From: Streptomyces globisporus
Lineage (GTDB): Bacteria > Actinomycetota > Actinomycetes > Streptomycetales > Streptomycetaceae
Direction of reading: 5' to 3'
Assembly: GCA_014649555.1 (NCBI GenBank)
Contig: BMTG01000005.1
Coordinates: forward strand, 248,001 to 312,000
Length of the DNA stretch: 64,000 nucleotides
Position numbers and translations under genes: made by a program
In this document: positions 37,827 through 47,721 of the stretch, piece after piece
Layout of the letters: every line of letters begins with the position of its first letter
Numbering within the stretch: position 1 is the stretch's first letter
The notes under the pieces: generated by a model
Database searches by the model: none
The model's input: only the letters and a program-made list of their open reading frames with translations
What the model was told of the DNA's origin: nothing

Positions 37827-39989
37827 TCAGCGTCCGAGCCGTCCACGGACCATGCCGACCAGGCCGTTGACCTCTTCGATACGCATCTTCTTCGCCGCGA
37901 CGAAGAAGATGCCCAGGAGGAGGACACCGCCGCAGATCAGTGCGGCCAGGGAGCCCAGGGCGCCGGTGCCGACCAGTTCCAGGATCCCGAATCCGACGGC
38001 GCCGCCGACCAGCGCGGCGGGCACCGCGGCCATGCAGAGGCGGGCGTAGGTCCGCACGATGTGCGCGCCGTCCAGGTCGCCGCCCAGCCGGTTGCGCAGC
38101 CGGCGCCAGGCGACGCCGACGCCGACGGCGTAGGCCAGACCGTAGGAGAAGGCCATGCCGACGACCGCCCAGCGGGCGGGCAGGACGACGTAACAGAGAG
38201 CGGACGCCGCGGCGTTCACGGCGGCCACGATGACCGTGTTGTAGAAGGGGGTGCGGGTGTCCTCGTAGGCGTAGAACCCGCGCAGCACGACGTACTGCAC
38301 GGAGTACGGGATCAGGCCGAGCGCGAAGGCCATGAGGATGAAGCCCATGGAGCGGGCGGCCTCGGTGCCGCTGGAGGCGTACAGCAGGGTGCACATCGGC
38401 AGGCCGAGCGCGAGGAAGGTGAAGGCCACCGGCACGATCGCGACGGCCGAGTTGCGCAGACCCTGCGAGATGTCGTCGCGGACCGCTCCGGGGTCGTTGT
38501 CGTGGGCGGCACGGGAGATGCGGGGCAGCAGCGCGGCCATGACGGAGACGGTGATGATGGCCTGCGGCATGCCCCAGATCAGCTGGGCGTTGGAGTAGGC
38601 CAGGAAACCGGTGCCGTCCTTGCCCGAGAGCTTGCCCGCCGCCGTGGCGAGCTGGGTGACGACCAGGACGCCCGCCTGGTTGGCCAGGACGAACAGCACG
38701 GTCCACTTGGCCAGCTTGACGGTCTTGCCGAGGCCGTGGCCCTTCCAGTCGAAGCGGGGGCGGAAGCGGAAGCCCGTCTCGCGCAGGTAGGGGATCATCG
38801 CCAGCGACTGGACGACGAGTCCGAGCAGGGTGCCGATGCCGAGCAGGCGGACGCCCTCCGGCGGGATGGTGTCGACACCCATCTGCGATTCGGCGGAGGT
38901 GCCGTAGACCCAGATGAACAGCCCGAAGGTGATGATCATGACGATGTTGTTGAGGACCGGGGTCCACATCATCGCGCCGAACTTGCCGCGGGCGTTCAGG
39001 ATCTGACCCATCACCACGTGCACACCCATGAAGAAGATGGTGGGCAGGCAGTACCGGGCGAAGGTGACGGCGACGCTGTTGGCGGCCACGTCGTCGGCGA
39101 TCGTGCTGGACATCAGCTGGATCAGCACCGGCGCGACGAGGACCGCGGCGGCGACGATGAGGCCGAGCGCGACCATCACCAGGGTCAGCAGCCGGTTGGC
39201 GAAGGCCTCGCCGCCGTCCTCGTCGTCCTTCATGGCGCGGACGAGCTGGGGGACGAAGACCGAGTTCAGACCGCCGCCGACGGTGAGGATGTAGATCATC
39301 GTCGGCAGGGTGTACGCGATGGTGAAGCTGTCGCCGAGCATCGCGGCACCGAGTGCGGCGGTGATCACCAGGGACCGGACGAATCCGGTGAGCCGGGAGA
39401 CGAGGGTGCCGGCGGCCATGACCGCGCTGGACTTGAGGAGGCCGGAGACCTTGCCGCCACCGCCCTTGGCGGGCACGGGTGCGGGAGCCGGTTCGGGCTG
39501 GGGCGGTACCGGAGGCTTCCCCGAACCTTCCTGGTCCCGGAAGAGGTGCGCGAAGGCGTCCGGCTCCTGCCGGTCGTCCGAGGCCCGGGTCACGAGGTCG
39601 TCGACACCGACGAACTGCGTGGTCGCCGGGCGGTCCCCGTACGGCAGATGCCGGGAGGGCCCCGCCGGCTCGGGCGGCGGGGTCTGGGCCCAGATGCGCG
39701 GGTCCGGGGCGTACGGGGCGGGGGGCGGCTGCTGGTAGAGCGGCGCGGGCTCCTGGTAGGTGCCGGGGGGCGGCGGGGGGTGGGCGGCGCGGTCGTAGAG
39801 CGCCTCGTCCACCGGGTCCTGGGCGGTCAGGTCCTGCGCCCGGTAGGGATCGTCGTCGTAGGCGTGCTGGAGGTACGGGTCCGGCGGCACGGAGCCGTCC
39901 TGGCCCGCGTCCGGAGGAACCGGAGGCCCGCCCGGAGACGCTGCTCCGCCCGCGCCCTGCCCGCGGTCACCGTCGTACGGCGCGTTCAT
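37827..39989 (-). CDS. murJ: lipid II flippase MurJ (MviN)
   Basis: A 720-residue protein starting at ATG 39989, with GAGGTAGGGG upstream. About 190 residues of Pro/Gln/Tyr-rich cytoplasmic sequence precede 14 predicted membrane helices of the MOP superfamily. Conserved parts are SRLTGFVRSLVITAALGAA, VGGGLNSVFVPQLVRAM and RGFYAYEDTRTPFYNTVIV. It flips lipid-linked peptidoglycan precursor across the membrane. It is followed by the pseudokinase gene (129-base gap) and preceded by DUF6049. Confidence 0.95.
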   Translation of the reverse strand: MNAPYDGDRGQGAGGAASPGGPPVPPDAGQDGSVPPDPYLQHAYDDDPYRAQDLTAQDPVDEALYDRAAHPPPPPGTYQEPAPLYQQPPPAPYAPDPRIWAQTPPPEPAGPSRHLPYGDRPATTQFVGVDDLVTRASDDRQEPDAFAHLFRDQEGSGKPPVPPQPEPAPAPVPAKGGGGKVSGLLKSSAVMAAGTLVSRLTGFVRSLVITAALGAAMLGDSFTIAYTLPTMIYILTVGGGLNSVFVPQLVRAMKDDEDGGEAFANRLLTLVMVALGLIVAAAVLVAPVLIQLMSSTIADDVAANSVAVTFARYCLPTIFFMGVHVVMGQILNARGKFGAMMWTPVLNNIVMIITFGLFIWVYGTSAESQMGVDTIPPEGVRLLGIGTLLGLVVQSLAMIPYLRETGFRFRPRFDWKGHGLGKTVKLAKWTVLFVLANQAGVLVVTQLATAAGKLSGKDGTGFLAYSNAQLIWGMPQAIITVSVMAALLPRISRAAHDNDPGAVRDDISQGLRNSAVAIVPVAFTFLALGLPMCTLLYASSGTEAARSMGFILMAFALGLIPYSVQYVVLRGFYAYEDTRTPFYNTVIVAAVNAAASALCYVVLPARWAVVGMAFSYGLAYAVGVGVAWRRLRNRLGGDLDGAHIVRTYARLCMAAVPAALVGGAVGFGILELVGTGALGSLAALICGGVLLLGIFFVAAKKMRIEEVNGLVGMVRGRLGR

Positions 39990-40039
39990 CGAAACCCCTA
40001 CCTCATCGTCCCCGGCCGACCGGCCACGACAGACATCGC

Positions 40040-42334
40040 TCAACGGTCCACTTTCTCACCCGTTCCCGACGGGGCCCCGCTTTCCGGTCCGGTGTCCGGA
40101 GCCGGGTCACTCGGCTGCTCGGGTCCGTCGCCGTTGCCGTCCGCCGTGTCGCTTGCCACGGCGCGCTTGCGGTGGCTGTACATCCTGATGCCGGCCAGCA
40201 CCAGGAGCAGCAGTCCGCCGGCGATGACGAGCAGCACGGTGGGCGTCACCTCGGAGACCTTCACGGTGAAGGTCATCTCCTTGCCGTACGGCGTGCCGTC
40301 CTCCGTGAACAGCCGGGCGGTCACCTGGGCCCGGCCGTTGGCGCTGGTCGCCGTGTCGAACTTCACGGACTGGCTGTGCCCGCCCGCGATGCTGACCGGC
40401 AGTTTGGCCGTGGTCCCGTCGTCGTTGAACTTGAGCCGGATGTTGTCCGAGGTCAGCTGGAGATGCAGCCGGTCCACGCCCTGCACCAGCTTGTTCTGCA
40501 CGGTGACCGGGATGGTCGCGCTGCGCCCGGAGAGGGTGACGTCGGACTTCTCGATGAGCTGCACCTCGGAGGTGAGGCTCTGCAGGTAGTCGCGGACCGC
40601 GTCCCGGTACTGCTGCGCCTCCAGGGACCGCCCACGCCAGGACGTCGACATCGAGCGGTTGACGGCGTTGCCGAAGGGCGTCACCACGCGCTCGGGCTGC
40701 GTCAGGATCGTCTCGAAGCTGTCGAGGGACCCCTGGGTCGTGCGGATGTCCTGGAACGCCTGTGTGGGCAGTTCCTGGGCGCGGAGCTTCTTGGGGTAGG
40801 AGGAGGCGCGGGGGACCTTGGTGGTGGCCCTCGGGTCGGGCTTCATCTCGGCGGCGGCCACCAGGTCGAGGGGCTGTGTCCACCGGTTGCCGGACAGCCC
40901 CTCCAGGGCGCGGGCCATCGTCTGGGCCTGCGCGGCGGTGGGCATCCGCGGCGGGGCCACGACGATGCTGCGCTCGTTGTCCGGCGCCTGCTCGGTCAGC
41001 GCGAGGGTCTGGGCGAGGAACTTCTGCACCGCGAGGGTGGAGGCGCCCGCCCTCGACATGTCGCCGTCGAACAGCGTCGACAGCCGGGCGTCCGCGACGA
41101 CCGCGGTGGTTCCCCCGCCGATCGGCCGCGCCGCGCTCGGCGTGTACGGAAGCGCCGCGGTCTCCCGGAAGCTGTCGCTGCGGGCGATCACGTTGTGGGC
41201 GCCCGCCGACGTCGCGACATCGACGATGGAGGAGTCCACGGCGCCGTTCACAGGCCAGGCGAAGTCGGTGGACGGTTTCACGTGGAGGATGGTCTCCACG
41301 GTGGTCGCGGCCACCGCGGAGGCGTTCTGCAGGTGACTGAGCGTCCCGGAGACGGCCTTGCCGCGGTGGGCGATGGAGGCCAGATCGGGGTCGGCGAACG
41401 GCAGCGCGATCACCTTGCCGTCCTCGACCACCTTCTCCAGAGCGGTGAGCCACTGCTTGGCGAGCGCCTGGTTCTTGCCCGGGACGGTCGTGTCACCCGA
41501 CTCGACCTCGTACTTCCCGGCCATCGCCGCGACGCTCGCCAGGAGGTCCGGGTCGATGACCCAGGTCACGGGGAGCCGGCTGCCCAGGGCCACCATCTGC
41601 TCCAGCCGGCCGCCGGGCGCCAGCTCCTCGGCCAGGTCGTCGTCGGTGAACACGGGCGTCTGCTGCTCGTCCGAGCGGGTCTCCGCCGTGACATGGGGAG
41701 ACGCGATCAGCGGCCAGAGGAAGGTGAGCTTCGTCCTCTTGTCGCTCGCCTCCGGCTGCCAGGGCAGGAACGAGCGCTTGATGCCCAGCACCTGCTCGTA
41801 GGGGGCGGTGGTCGTCCGGCCGGAGACCGAGACGCCGAGCTGGTAGACGCCCGGGTCGTCCAGGCCCAGCTTGTCGACGGGGACGGTGAGCGTGAAGTCC
41901 TGGCTGATGCCCCTGGCGAGCTTGGGGAACTTCACCGTGTACTTGTCCCCGACGGTGACCGGGTCGGCGCCGGGGACGTACGTGGAGCGCTTCGCGGCGT
42001 CGTCGACCTCTCCGCGCCCGGTGAGCTGCGGTCCGACCCGGAGATCGACCTCGGCGCTGCTGATCGTCTCCTTGCCCCTGTTGGTGAGCGTTCCGGAGAC
42101 GGTCAGGGTGTCGTCCTCCGACGGAACGCTCGGAGTGAGCGTGTCCAGGGACACATCGACCGTGCGGGAGCCTGTGGGGGCCTTGGCGGGCTCGCCGGCC
42201 GGGGCGGCACCGGCGGCCGGAACGGCCAGGAGACCGGCCAGCAGCGGCGCTCCGAGCACCACCGAGGCCGTGCGCCGGAGCCACCGGCGGGCAGGAGAGG
42301 GACGAGTCCCCTGGAAGTCTGCCGCCTCGGCCAC
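40040..42334 (-). CDS. DUF6049 family secreted, membrane-anchored protein
   Basis: A 764-residue protein starting at GTG 42334. The signal peptide is RRTASVVLGAPLLAGLLAVP, and one membrane helix near 715-735 (PTVLLVIAGGLLLLVLAGI) ends in a basic, then acidic tail. The large outer part has immunoglobulin-like strands and a TIM-barrel-like middle (WVIDPDLLASVAAMAG). The mycobacterial counterpart is Rv3909, always beside MurJ. Function is unknown, but the linkage argues for a role in peptidoglycan export or polar growth. Confidence 0.88.
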   Translation of the reverse strand: MAEAADFQGTRPSPARRWLRRTASVVLGAPLLAGLLAVPAAGAAPAGEPAKAPTGSRTVDVSLDTLTPSVPSEDDTLTVSGTLTNRGKETISSAEVDLRVGPQLTGRGEVDDAAKRSTYVPGADPVTVGDKYTVKFPKLARGISQDFTLTVPVDKLGLDDPGVYQLGVSVSGRTTTAPYEQVLGIKRSFLPWQPEASDKRTKLTFLWPLIASPHVTAETRSDEQQTPVFTDDDLAEELAPGGRLEQMVALGSRLPVTWVIDPDLLASVAAMAGKYEVESGDTTVPGKNQALAKQWLTALEKVVEDGKVIALPFADPDLASIAHRGKAVSGTLSHLQNASAVAATTVETILHVKPSTDFAWPVNGAVDSSIVDVATSAGAHNVIARSDSFRETAALPYTPSAARPIGGGTTAVVADARLSTLFDGDMSRAGASTLAVQKFLAQTLALTEQAPDNERSIVVAPPRMPTAAQAQTMARALEGLSGNRWTQPLDLVAAAEMKPDPRATTKVPRASSYPKKLRAQELPTQAFQDIRTTQGSLDSFETILTQPERVVTPFGNAVNRSMSTSWRGRSLEAQQYRDAVRDYLQSLTSEVQLIEKSDVTLSGRSATIPVTVQNKLVQGVDRLHLQLTSDNIRLKFNDDGTTAKLPVSIAGGHSQSVKFDTATSANGRAQVTARLFTEDGTPYGKEMTFTVKVSEVTPTVLLVIAGGLLLLVLAGIRMYSHRKRAVASDTADGNGDGPEQPSDPAPDTGPESGAPSGTGEKVDR

Positions 42335-42514
42335 GCGCCTACCCGTCCCTCATCGTCGTCAGCTGCTGTCGGTCGTTCGGTCCTGCGTCCCCGCATGGTA
42401 ACGAGATGCGGCGGGCCGAAGTGCTGGGGTCCATCGCACATGATCGCGGGTATCCCGCAGGGCCGCCGTAAACGATGACGTCGCGCCCGGCCCGTGCACG
42501 TACCCTTTTCTGTT

Positions 42515-43957
42515 GTGCCGAACGCCAACGAAGAGAACGCCAGTGCACTGAGCCAGGTGCAGCACCGCGCGGTGAGTGAGCTGCTGCGGGTGTCCCCGGT
42601 CGCCGACGACCTCGCCCGCCGATTCCAGGAGGCCGGATTCGGTCTCGCGCTGGTCGGCGGATCGGTCCGTGACGCTCTGCTGGGCCGGCTCGGGAACGAC
42701 CTGGACTTCACCACCGACGCCCGCCCCGAGGACGTGCTCAAGATCGTCCGCCCCTGGGCCGACTCGGTGTGGGAGGTCGGGATCGCCTTCGGCACCGTCG
42801 GTTCCCAGAAGGACGGCTACCAGATCGAGGTCACGACCTACCGGTCGGAGGCCTACGACCGGACCTCGCGCAAGCCCGAGGTCTCCTACGGCGACTCCAT
42901 CGAGGATGACCTCGTGCGCCGCGACTTCACGGTCAACGCGATGGCCGTGGCGCTGCCGGAGAAGGAGTTCGTCGATCCGTACGGGGGGCTGAAGGACCTC
43001 GCCGACCGGGTGCTGCGCACTCCGGGCACGCCCGAGGCGTCCTTCTCCGACGACCCGCTGCGCATGCTGCGCGCGGCCCGCTTCGCCGCGCAGCTCGACT
43101 TCGAGGTCGCCCCCGAGGTCGTCACCGCCATGACGGAGATGGCCGAGCGGATCGACATCGTCTCCGCCGAGCGGGTCCGCGACGAGCTCAACAAGCTTCT
43201 GCTCTCCCAGCACCCGCGAAAGGGCCTGGGGCTCCTGGTCGACACCGGGCTGGCCGCCCATGTGCTGCCTGAGCTTCCCGCCCTGCGCCTGGAGAGTGAC
43301 GAGCATCACCGCCACAAGGACGTCTACGAGCACTCGCTGACCGTCCTGGAGCAGGCCATCGATCTGGAGGGGGACGGTCCCGACCTCGTCCTGCGGCTGG
43401 CCGCGCTCCTCCATGACATCGGCAAGCCGCGCACCCGCCGCTTCGAGAAGGACGGCCGGGTCTCCTTCCACCACCACGAGGTGGTGGGCGCGAAGATGAC
43501 GAAGAAGCGGATGACCGAGCTCAAGTACTCCAACGAGCTGGTCAAGGACGTGTCGAAGCTGGTGGAGCTGCACCTGCGCTTCCACGGGTACGGCGACGGC
43601 GAGTGGACCGACTCCGCGGTGCGCCGGTATGTGCGCGACGCGGGGCCGCTGCTGGAGCGGCTCCACAAGCTGACCCGGTCGGACTGCACGACCCGGAACA
43701 AGCGGAAGGCCAACGCGCTCTCCCGTACCTACGACGGCCTGGAGGAGCGCATCGCTCTGCTGCAGGAGCAGGAGGAGCTGGATTCGATTCGCCCCGATCT
43801 GGACGGCAACGAGATCATGCAGATCCTCGGGGTCGGGCCGGGGCCGGTGATCGGCAAGGCGTACGGCGTCCTGCTGGAACAGCGTCTGGAGCACGGGCCC
43901 ATGGAGCGGGACGCGGCGGTGGCGGCGCTCAAGGAGTGGTGGGCGCAGCAGGACTGA
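42515..43957 (+). CDS. cca: CCA tRNA nucleotidyltransferase
   Basis: A 480-residue class II nucleotidyltransferase with an HD domain. GTG 42515 is chosen by similarity of the N-terminus (PNANEENASALSQVQHRAVS). There is no ribosome binding site, but TACCCT lies nine bases upstream, so the mRNA may be leaderless. The head motif is GGSVRDALLGR with DLDF (catalytic acids). RRDFTVNAMA and the tail motif DDPLRMLRAARFAA are intact, and the HD domain has LLHDIGKP. It adds CCA to tRNA 3' ends, needed here because the window's tRNA genes do not encode CCA. It is often labelled pcnA in Streptomyces. Confidence 0.94.
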   Translation: MPNANEENASALSQVQHRAVSELLRVSPVADDLARRFQEAGFGLALVGGSVRDALLGRLGNDLDFTTDARPEDVLKIVRPWADSVWEVGIAFGTVGSQKDGYQIEVTTYRSEAYDRTSRKPEVSYGDSIEDDLVRRDFTVNAMAVALPEKEFVDPYGGLKDLADRVLRTPGTPEASFSDDPLRMLRAARFAAQLDFEVAPEVVTAMTEMAERIDIVSAERVRDELNKLLLSQHPRKGLGLLVDTGLAAHVLPELPALRLESDEHHRHKDVYEHSLTVLEQAIDLEGDGPDLVLRLAALLHDIGKPRTRRFEKDGRVSFHHHEVVGAKMTKKRMTELKYSNELVKDVSKLVELHLRFHGYGDGEWTDSAVRRYVRDAGPLLERLHKLTRSDCTTRNKRKANALSRTYDGLEERIALLQEQEELDSIRPDLDGNEIMQILGVGPGPVIGKAYGVLLEQRLEHGPMERDAAVAALKEWWAQQD

Positions 43958-43966
43958 GCCGGGCAG

Positions 43967-43992
43967 GGCGATGTTTCACGTGAAACATCGCC
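43967..43992. other. parS: parS site 5 within a 26-bp perfect palindrome
   Basis: GTTTCACGTGAAAC at 43973-43986 is the exact centre of a 26-bp perfect dyad, ten bases after the cca stop codon. Confidence 0.95.
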
Positions 43993-43996
43993 GACG

Positions 43997-44048
43997 GGAT
44001 GTGCCGAGGGGCGTTGTTTCACGTGAAACAACGCCCCTCGGCACATCC
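43997..44048. terminator. parS: 52-bp perfect palindrome with parS site 6 at its centre
   Basis: Each 26-base arm begins GGATGTGCCGAGGGGCG. GTTTCACGTGAAAC at 44016-44029 forms the centre. It lies between the convergent cca and MFS genes and would fold into a long RNA hairpin on both strands, so it can serve both as terminator and as ParB site. Confidence 0.85.
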
Positions 44049-44056
44049 ACGACCGG

Positions 44057-45340
44057 CTACTGGTGGGCGTCGGTACGTCGCCAGCGGAACATCGTCACCG
44101 CGACCACCGCGTACAGCACCGAAACGACCGCCAGGACGGTCACCGATCTGCCGTCCGGGGGGAGCATCAGCGCCGCCACCCCCGCGGCGCTCACGAACGC
44201 GACGTTGAAGAGCACGTCGTAGAGCGAGAAGACCCGGCCGCGGTAGGAATCGTCGACCGAGGTCTGGACGACGGTGTCGGTCGCGATCTTCGACCCCTGC
44301 GTCACGACGCCGAGCACGAACGCGGCGATCAGTATCGGGACGGGGGTGAAGGAGAGGCCCAGGGCCGGCACCAGGACCGCCGCCGCCCCGGCGCAGCCCA
44401 CGATCCACCCGTACCGGCCGAGCCGGCCCACCGCCCACGGGGTGAGAACGGCGGCGATGAAGAATCCCGCGCCGGACACCGCGACTGCCAGGCCGAGCAG
44501 GGCCAGCCCGTCGGACTCGGTGTCGGACCAGGCGTAGCGGCACAGCATGAGAACCATCACGGTGAGCGCGCCGTAACAGAAGCGGATCACGGTCATGGCG
44601 GCCAGCGCCTTGGCCGCGTGGCTCCGCTGCGCCAGATGGCGTAGCCCGGCGATGAGCCCGCGGGCGGTGACGGCGAGAGCTGCCCGCAGCCGCATCGGGC
44701 TCTCGTCGATGTCCGGCCCCAGAAGTGTGCGGGGGAGACTCAGAGAGGCCAGCGCGGAGAGCAGGTAGAGCACCGCCCCCAGGAGGACAACCGCTGCGTC
44801 GGACTCGTCGGCGAGCAGTCGAACGACGAAGGCGAGGCCACCTCCCGCGGTGGCCGCCAGGGTGCCCGCGGTCGGCGAGAGGGAGTTGGCGACGACGAGG
44901 CGGTCGGTGTCGACGACCCGGGGCAGAGCGGCGGAGAGACCGGCCAGCACGAAGCGGTTGACGGCGGTGACGCAGAGGGCCGAAGCATAGAAGAGCCAGT
45001 CGGGCACCGAGGCGAGAATCAGCAGGGCCGTGGAGCAGGCCAGGGCGGCCCGCAGGAGGTTCCCGTAGAGAAAGACCTGCCGCCGGGGCCAGCGGTCCAG
45101 CAGCACTCCTGCGAAGGGCCCGATCAGGGAGTAGGGCAGGAGGAGCACGGCCATGGCGGAGGCGATGGCGGCGGCCGACGTCTGCTTCTCCGGGGAGAAG
45201 ACGACGTACGCGGCGAGGGCGACCTGGTAGACGCCGTCGGCGGACTGGGACAGGAGCCGCACGGTGAGCAGGCGGCGGAAGTTCCGCAGGCGCAGCAGGG
45301 TGCGCAGATCACGCGCGACAGACATGGGAGCAAGCGTCAC
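44057..45340 (-). CDS. MFS transporter
   Basis: A 427-residue membrane protein with about 12 helices. The GTG at 45340 or the ATG at 45325 (SVARDLRTLLRLRNFRRLL) may be the start; neither has a good ribosome binding site. The loop 2-3 motif appears as GVLLDRWPRRQVFLYGN, typical of drug exporters of the MFS. Its substrate is unknown. It lies behind the terminator of ino1 and may be transcribed by readthrough. Confidence 0.88.
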   Translation of the reverse strand: MTLAPMSVARDLRTLLRLRNFRRLLTVRLLSQSADGVYQVALAAYVVFSPEKQTSAAAIASAMAVLLLPYSLIGPFAGVLLDRWPRRQVFLYGNLLRAALACSTALLILASVPDWLFYASALCVTAVNRFVLAGLSAALPRVVDTDRLVVANSLSPTAGTLAATAGGGLAFVVRLLADESDAAVVLLGAVLYLLSALASLSLPRTLLGPDIDESPMRLRAALAVTARGLIAGLRHLAQRSHAAKALAAMTVIRFCYGALTVMVLMLCRYAWSDTESDGLALLGLAVAVSGAGFFIAAVLTPWAVGRLGRYGWIVGCAGAAAVLVPALGLSFTPVPILIAAFVLGVVTQGSKIATDTVVQTSVDDSYRGRVFSLYDVLFNVAFVSAAGVAALMLPPDGRSVTVLAVVSVLYAVVAVTMFRWRRTDAHQ

Positions 45341-45341
45341 A

Positions 45342-45386
45342 CACGTCGGGGGTCCGCGGGCGGATTGCCCGGGGACCCCCGACGTG
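45342..45386 (-). terminator. terminator of ino1
   Basis: A 14-bp perfect outer stem (CACGTCGGGGGTCC) and a 5-bp inner stem around GGATT. It directly precedes the MFS start codon. Confidence 0.8.
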
Positions 45387-45471
45387 CGGCAGGAAGAGAT
45401 GAGCGTCTCCGCTCAGTACTCCCGGTGAAGCGGCCGGCGCTTCGGTGGAGCTGTCAGCCGGGAGGGCCGGT

Positions 45472-46554
45472 TCAGCGCTCCGTCTCGCCCTTGATGAACT
45501 TCTCGACGTTCTCGCGGGCCTCGTCGTCGAAGTACTGCACGGGCGGGCTCTTCATGAAGTAGCTGCTCGCGGAGAGGATGGGGCCGCCGATGCCACGGTC
45601 CTTGGCGATCTTCGCCGCACGGACGGCGTCGATGATGACACCGGCCGAGTTCGGGGAGTCCCACACCTCGAGCTTGTACTCCAGGTTCAGCGGAACGTCG
45701 CCGAAGGCGCGGCCCTCAAGGCGCACGTACGCCCACTTGCGGTCGTCCAGCCAGGCCACGTAGTCCGAGGGGCCGATGTGGACGTTGTCCTCGCCGAGCT
45801 CGCGGTCACGGATCTGCGAGGTGACGGCCTGCGTCTTCGAGATCTTCTTGGACTCCAGGCGCTCACGCTCGAGCATGTTCTTGAAGTCCATGTTGCCGCC
45901 GACGTTCAGCTGCATGGTGCGGTCCAGGATGACACCGCGGTCCTCGAAGAGCTTCGCCATCACGCGGTGCGTGATGGTGGCGCCCACCTGGGACTTGATG
46001 TCGTCACCGACGATCGGGACACCGGCCTCGGTGAACTTGTCCGCCCACTCCTTGGTGCCGGCGATGAAGACCGGGAGGGCGTTGACGAACGCGACCTTGG
46101 CGTCGATGGCGCACTGCGCGTAGAACTTCGCGGCGACCTCGGAACCGACGGGCAGGTAGCAGACGAGAACGTCGACCTGCTTGTCCTTGAGGATCTGGAC
46201 GATGTCGACCGGGGCGTCCGTGGACTCCTCGATCGTCTCGCGGTAGTACTTGCCGAGACCGTCGTGGGTGTGGCCGCGCTGGACAGTTACGCCCGTGTTC
46301 GGCACGTCCGCGATCTTGATGGTGTTGTTCTCGCTGGCGCCGATGGCGTCCGCGAGGTCGAGGCCGACCTTCTTCGCGTCGACGTCGAAGGCGGCGACGA
46401 ACTCGACGTCGCTGACGTGGTAATCGCCGAACTGGACGTGCATCAGACCGGGCACCTTGCCGGCCGGATCGGCGTCCTTGTAGTACTCGACGCCCTGCAC
46501 CAGCGAGGCGGCGCAGTTGCCCACGCCTACGATGGCTACGCGAACCGAACCCAT
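45472..46554 (-). CDS. ino1: inositol-3-phosphate synthase
   Basis: A 360-residue enzyme starting at ATG 46554, with GGGAGC upstream. The nucleotide-binding motif is [15 protein letters not shown] (near the N-terminus). Other conserved parts are [31 protein letters not shown] and [21 protein letters not shown] (split here by the Asn-Met). It converts glucose 6-phosphate to inositol 3-phosphate for mycothiol and phosphatidylinositol. It follows the PadR gene by 59 bases, so the regulator probably controls it. Confidence 0.96.
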   Translation of the reverse strand: MGSVRVAIVGVGNCAASLVQGVEYYKDADPAGKVPGLMHVQFGDYHVSDVEFVAAFDVDAKKVGLDLADAIGASENNTIKIADVPNTGVTVQRGHTHDGLGKYYRETIEESTDAPVDIVQILKDKQVDVLVCYLPVGSEVAAKFYAQCAIDAKVAFVNALPVFIAGTKEWADKFTEAGVPIVGDDIKSQVGATITHRVMAKLFEDRGVILDRTMQLNVGGNMDFKNMLERERLESKKISKTQAVTSQIRDRELGEDNVHIGPSDYVAWLDDRKWAYVRLEGRAFGDVPLNLEYKLEVWDSPNSAGVIIDAVRAAKIAKDRGIGGPILSASSYFMKSPPVQYFDDEARENVEKFIKGETER

Positions 46555-46613
46555 TCCGGTTGCTCCCTGTGTAATCGGTGTTTCCGATGAAGTCGCCGCG
46601 GAGTGCGATGACT

Positions 46614-47321
46614 TCACTTGGCGGTGTCGTCGGACGGATCCGGCGGGGTGTTGTCCCGGCGCCGGGGCAGGCCGCCCGTCTCTCCAGGTGTGTCCTGCTG
46701 AGCAGAGCCCTCGGGCGCGGATCGTCGCCGATCCCGTCCCGACCGCTCGCTCTCGATGAGCTCGTTCAGCCAGCGCACTTCGCGCTCCACGGACTCCATG
46801 CCGTGCCGCTGCAGCTCAAGTGTGTAGTCGTCGAGTCGTTCACGGGTGCGGGCGAGAGAGGCGCGCATCTTCTCCAGGCGCTCCTCCAGCCGGCTGCGCC
46901 GGCCTTCGAGCACGCGCATTCGCACATCGCGTTCGGTCTGGCCGAAGAAGGCGAAGCGCGCTGCGAAGTGCTCGTCCTCCCAGGCGTCGGGACCGGTGTG
47001 CGACAGCAGCTCCTCGAAGTGCTCCTTACCTTCTGCCGTCAGCCGGTAGACGATCTTCGCCCGGCGTCCGGTCAGTGAGGAGGAGGAAGCGGTCGAGCGT
47101 CCGGTGACCGGCGCGGTGTCCACCGGGTCACCGGCGGGCTCCTCGATCAACCAGCCGCTGGCAACCAGCGTCTTGAGGCAGGGGTAGAGGGTCCCGTAAC
47201 TGAACGCACGGAAGATCCCCAGCGAGGTGTTGAGGCGTTTGCGCAGCTCGTAGCCGTGCATCGGCGATTCGCGGAGCAGGCCGAGAACGGCGAACTCGAG
47301 GATGCCGGAGCGTCGGCTCAC
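46614..47321 (-). CDS. PadR family transcriptional regulator
   Basis: A 235-residue protein starting at GTG 47321, preceded by AGGAGGAGG. The winged helix starts at residue 6 ([20 protein letters not shown], then RKRLNTSLG and [19 protein letters not shown]). A Ser/Thr insert and a long C-terminal coiled coil ([20 protein letters not shown]) follow, as usual for PadR subfamily 1. The tail is charged. Its own promoter holds a 31-bp palindrome with ATGT and ACAT elements, the hallmark of PadR operators. It is likely to repress itself and ino1. Confidence 0.92.
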   Translation of the reverse strand: MSRRSGILEFAVLGLLRESPMHGYELRKRLNTSLGIFRAFSYGTLYPCLKTLVASGWLIEEPAGDPVDTAPVTGRSTASSSSLTGRRAKIVYRLTAEGKEHFEELLSHTGPDAWEDEHFAARFAFFGQTERDVRMRVLEGRRSRLEERLEKMRASLARTRERLDDYTLELQRHGMESVEREVRWLNELIESERSGRDRRRSAPEGSAQQDTPGETGGLPRRRDNTPPDPSDDTAK

Positions 47322-47389
47322 CGGTGCCTCCTCCTTCTCCCGCTGCTTCGGTCGGCACGGTCCACCGGAATCACCGGCGTACTTATGCC

Positions 47390-47420
47390 GTGCTGATGTA
47401 TCGACTCGATACATCAGCAC
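47390..47420. promoter_or_regulatory. 31-bp palindromic operator upstream of padR-ino1
   Basis: Two perfect 15-base arms (GTGCTGATGTATCGA) flank one central base, 69 bases upstream of the PadR start. The arms contain ATGT and ACAT, 11 bases apart. The surrounding gap (47322-47721) is divergent between padR and the PBP gene and has no gene I can support. Confidence 0.7.
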
Positions 47421-47721
47421 GATAGATCGGCTGGTCCTGTTCGACAAGGGTGACCTTCGTGAGCGGCGTCACATCGGTAATTCCCAGGGCTCGACTTGCG
47501 TTGTTTGGGGTGAAGTTCGGCCCTAGGCGGGTTTTGACCGTGCGTAGTCTGTGCGGCATGCAGACCACCGGGAACCGCGAGACGCTGACGCGCGTCACTC
47601 ATCGCGGACTGCCGGATGTACTGCGGATGAGCCTTCCGCAGGGGCTTGTCCGTAATTCGGGGGGACCGGATCTCAACTGCCGCTTCCAGGCGCTCTCGCC
47701 TGCCCGAGGAGTAGTCGTTCC

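Noticed and set aside
41275-41288. GTTTCACGTGGAGG in the DUF6049 gene as a tenth parS
   Set aside because: Three of the last four bases differ from parS and the dyad is lost; the site is not counted.
37728-42478. Very long open frames on the strand opposite murJ, DUF6049 and the pseudokinase (953 and 999 codons)
   Set aside because: They are antisense shadows caused by high GC at the third codon position of real genes, are low complexity (Asp/Gly/Val/Arg-rich) and match no known fold.
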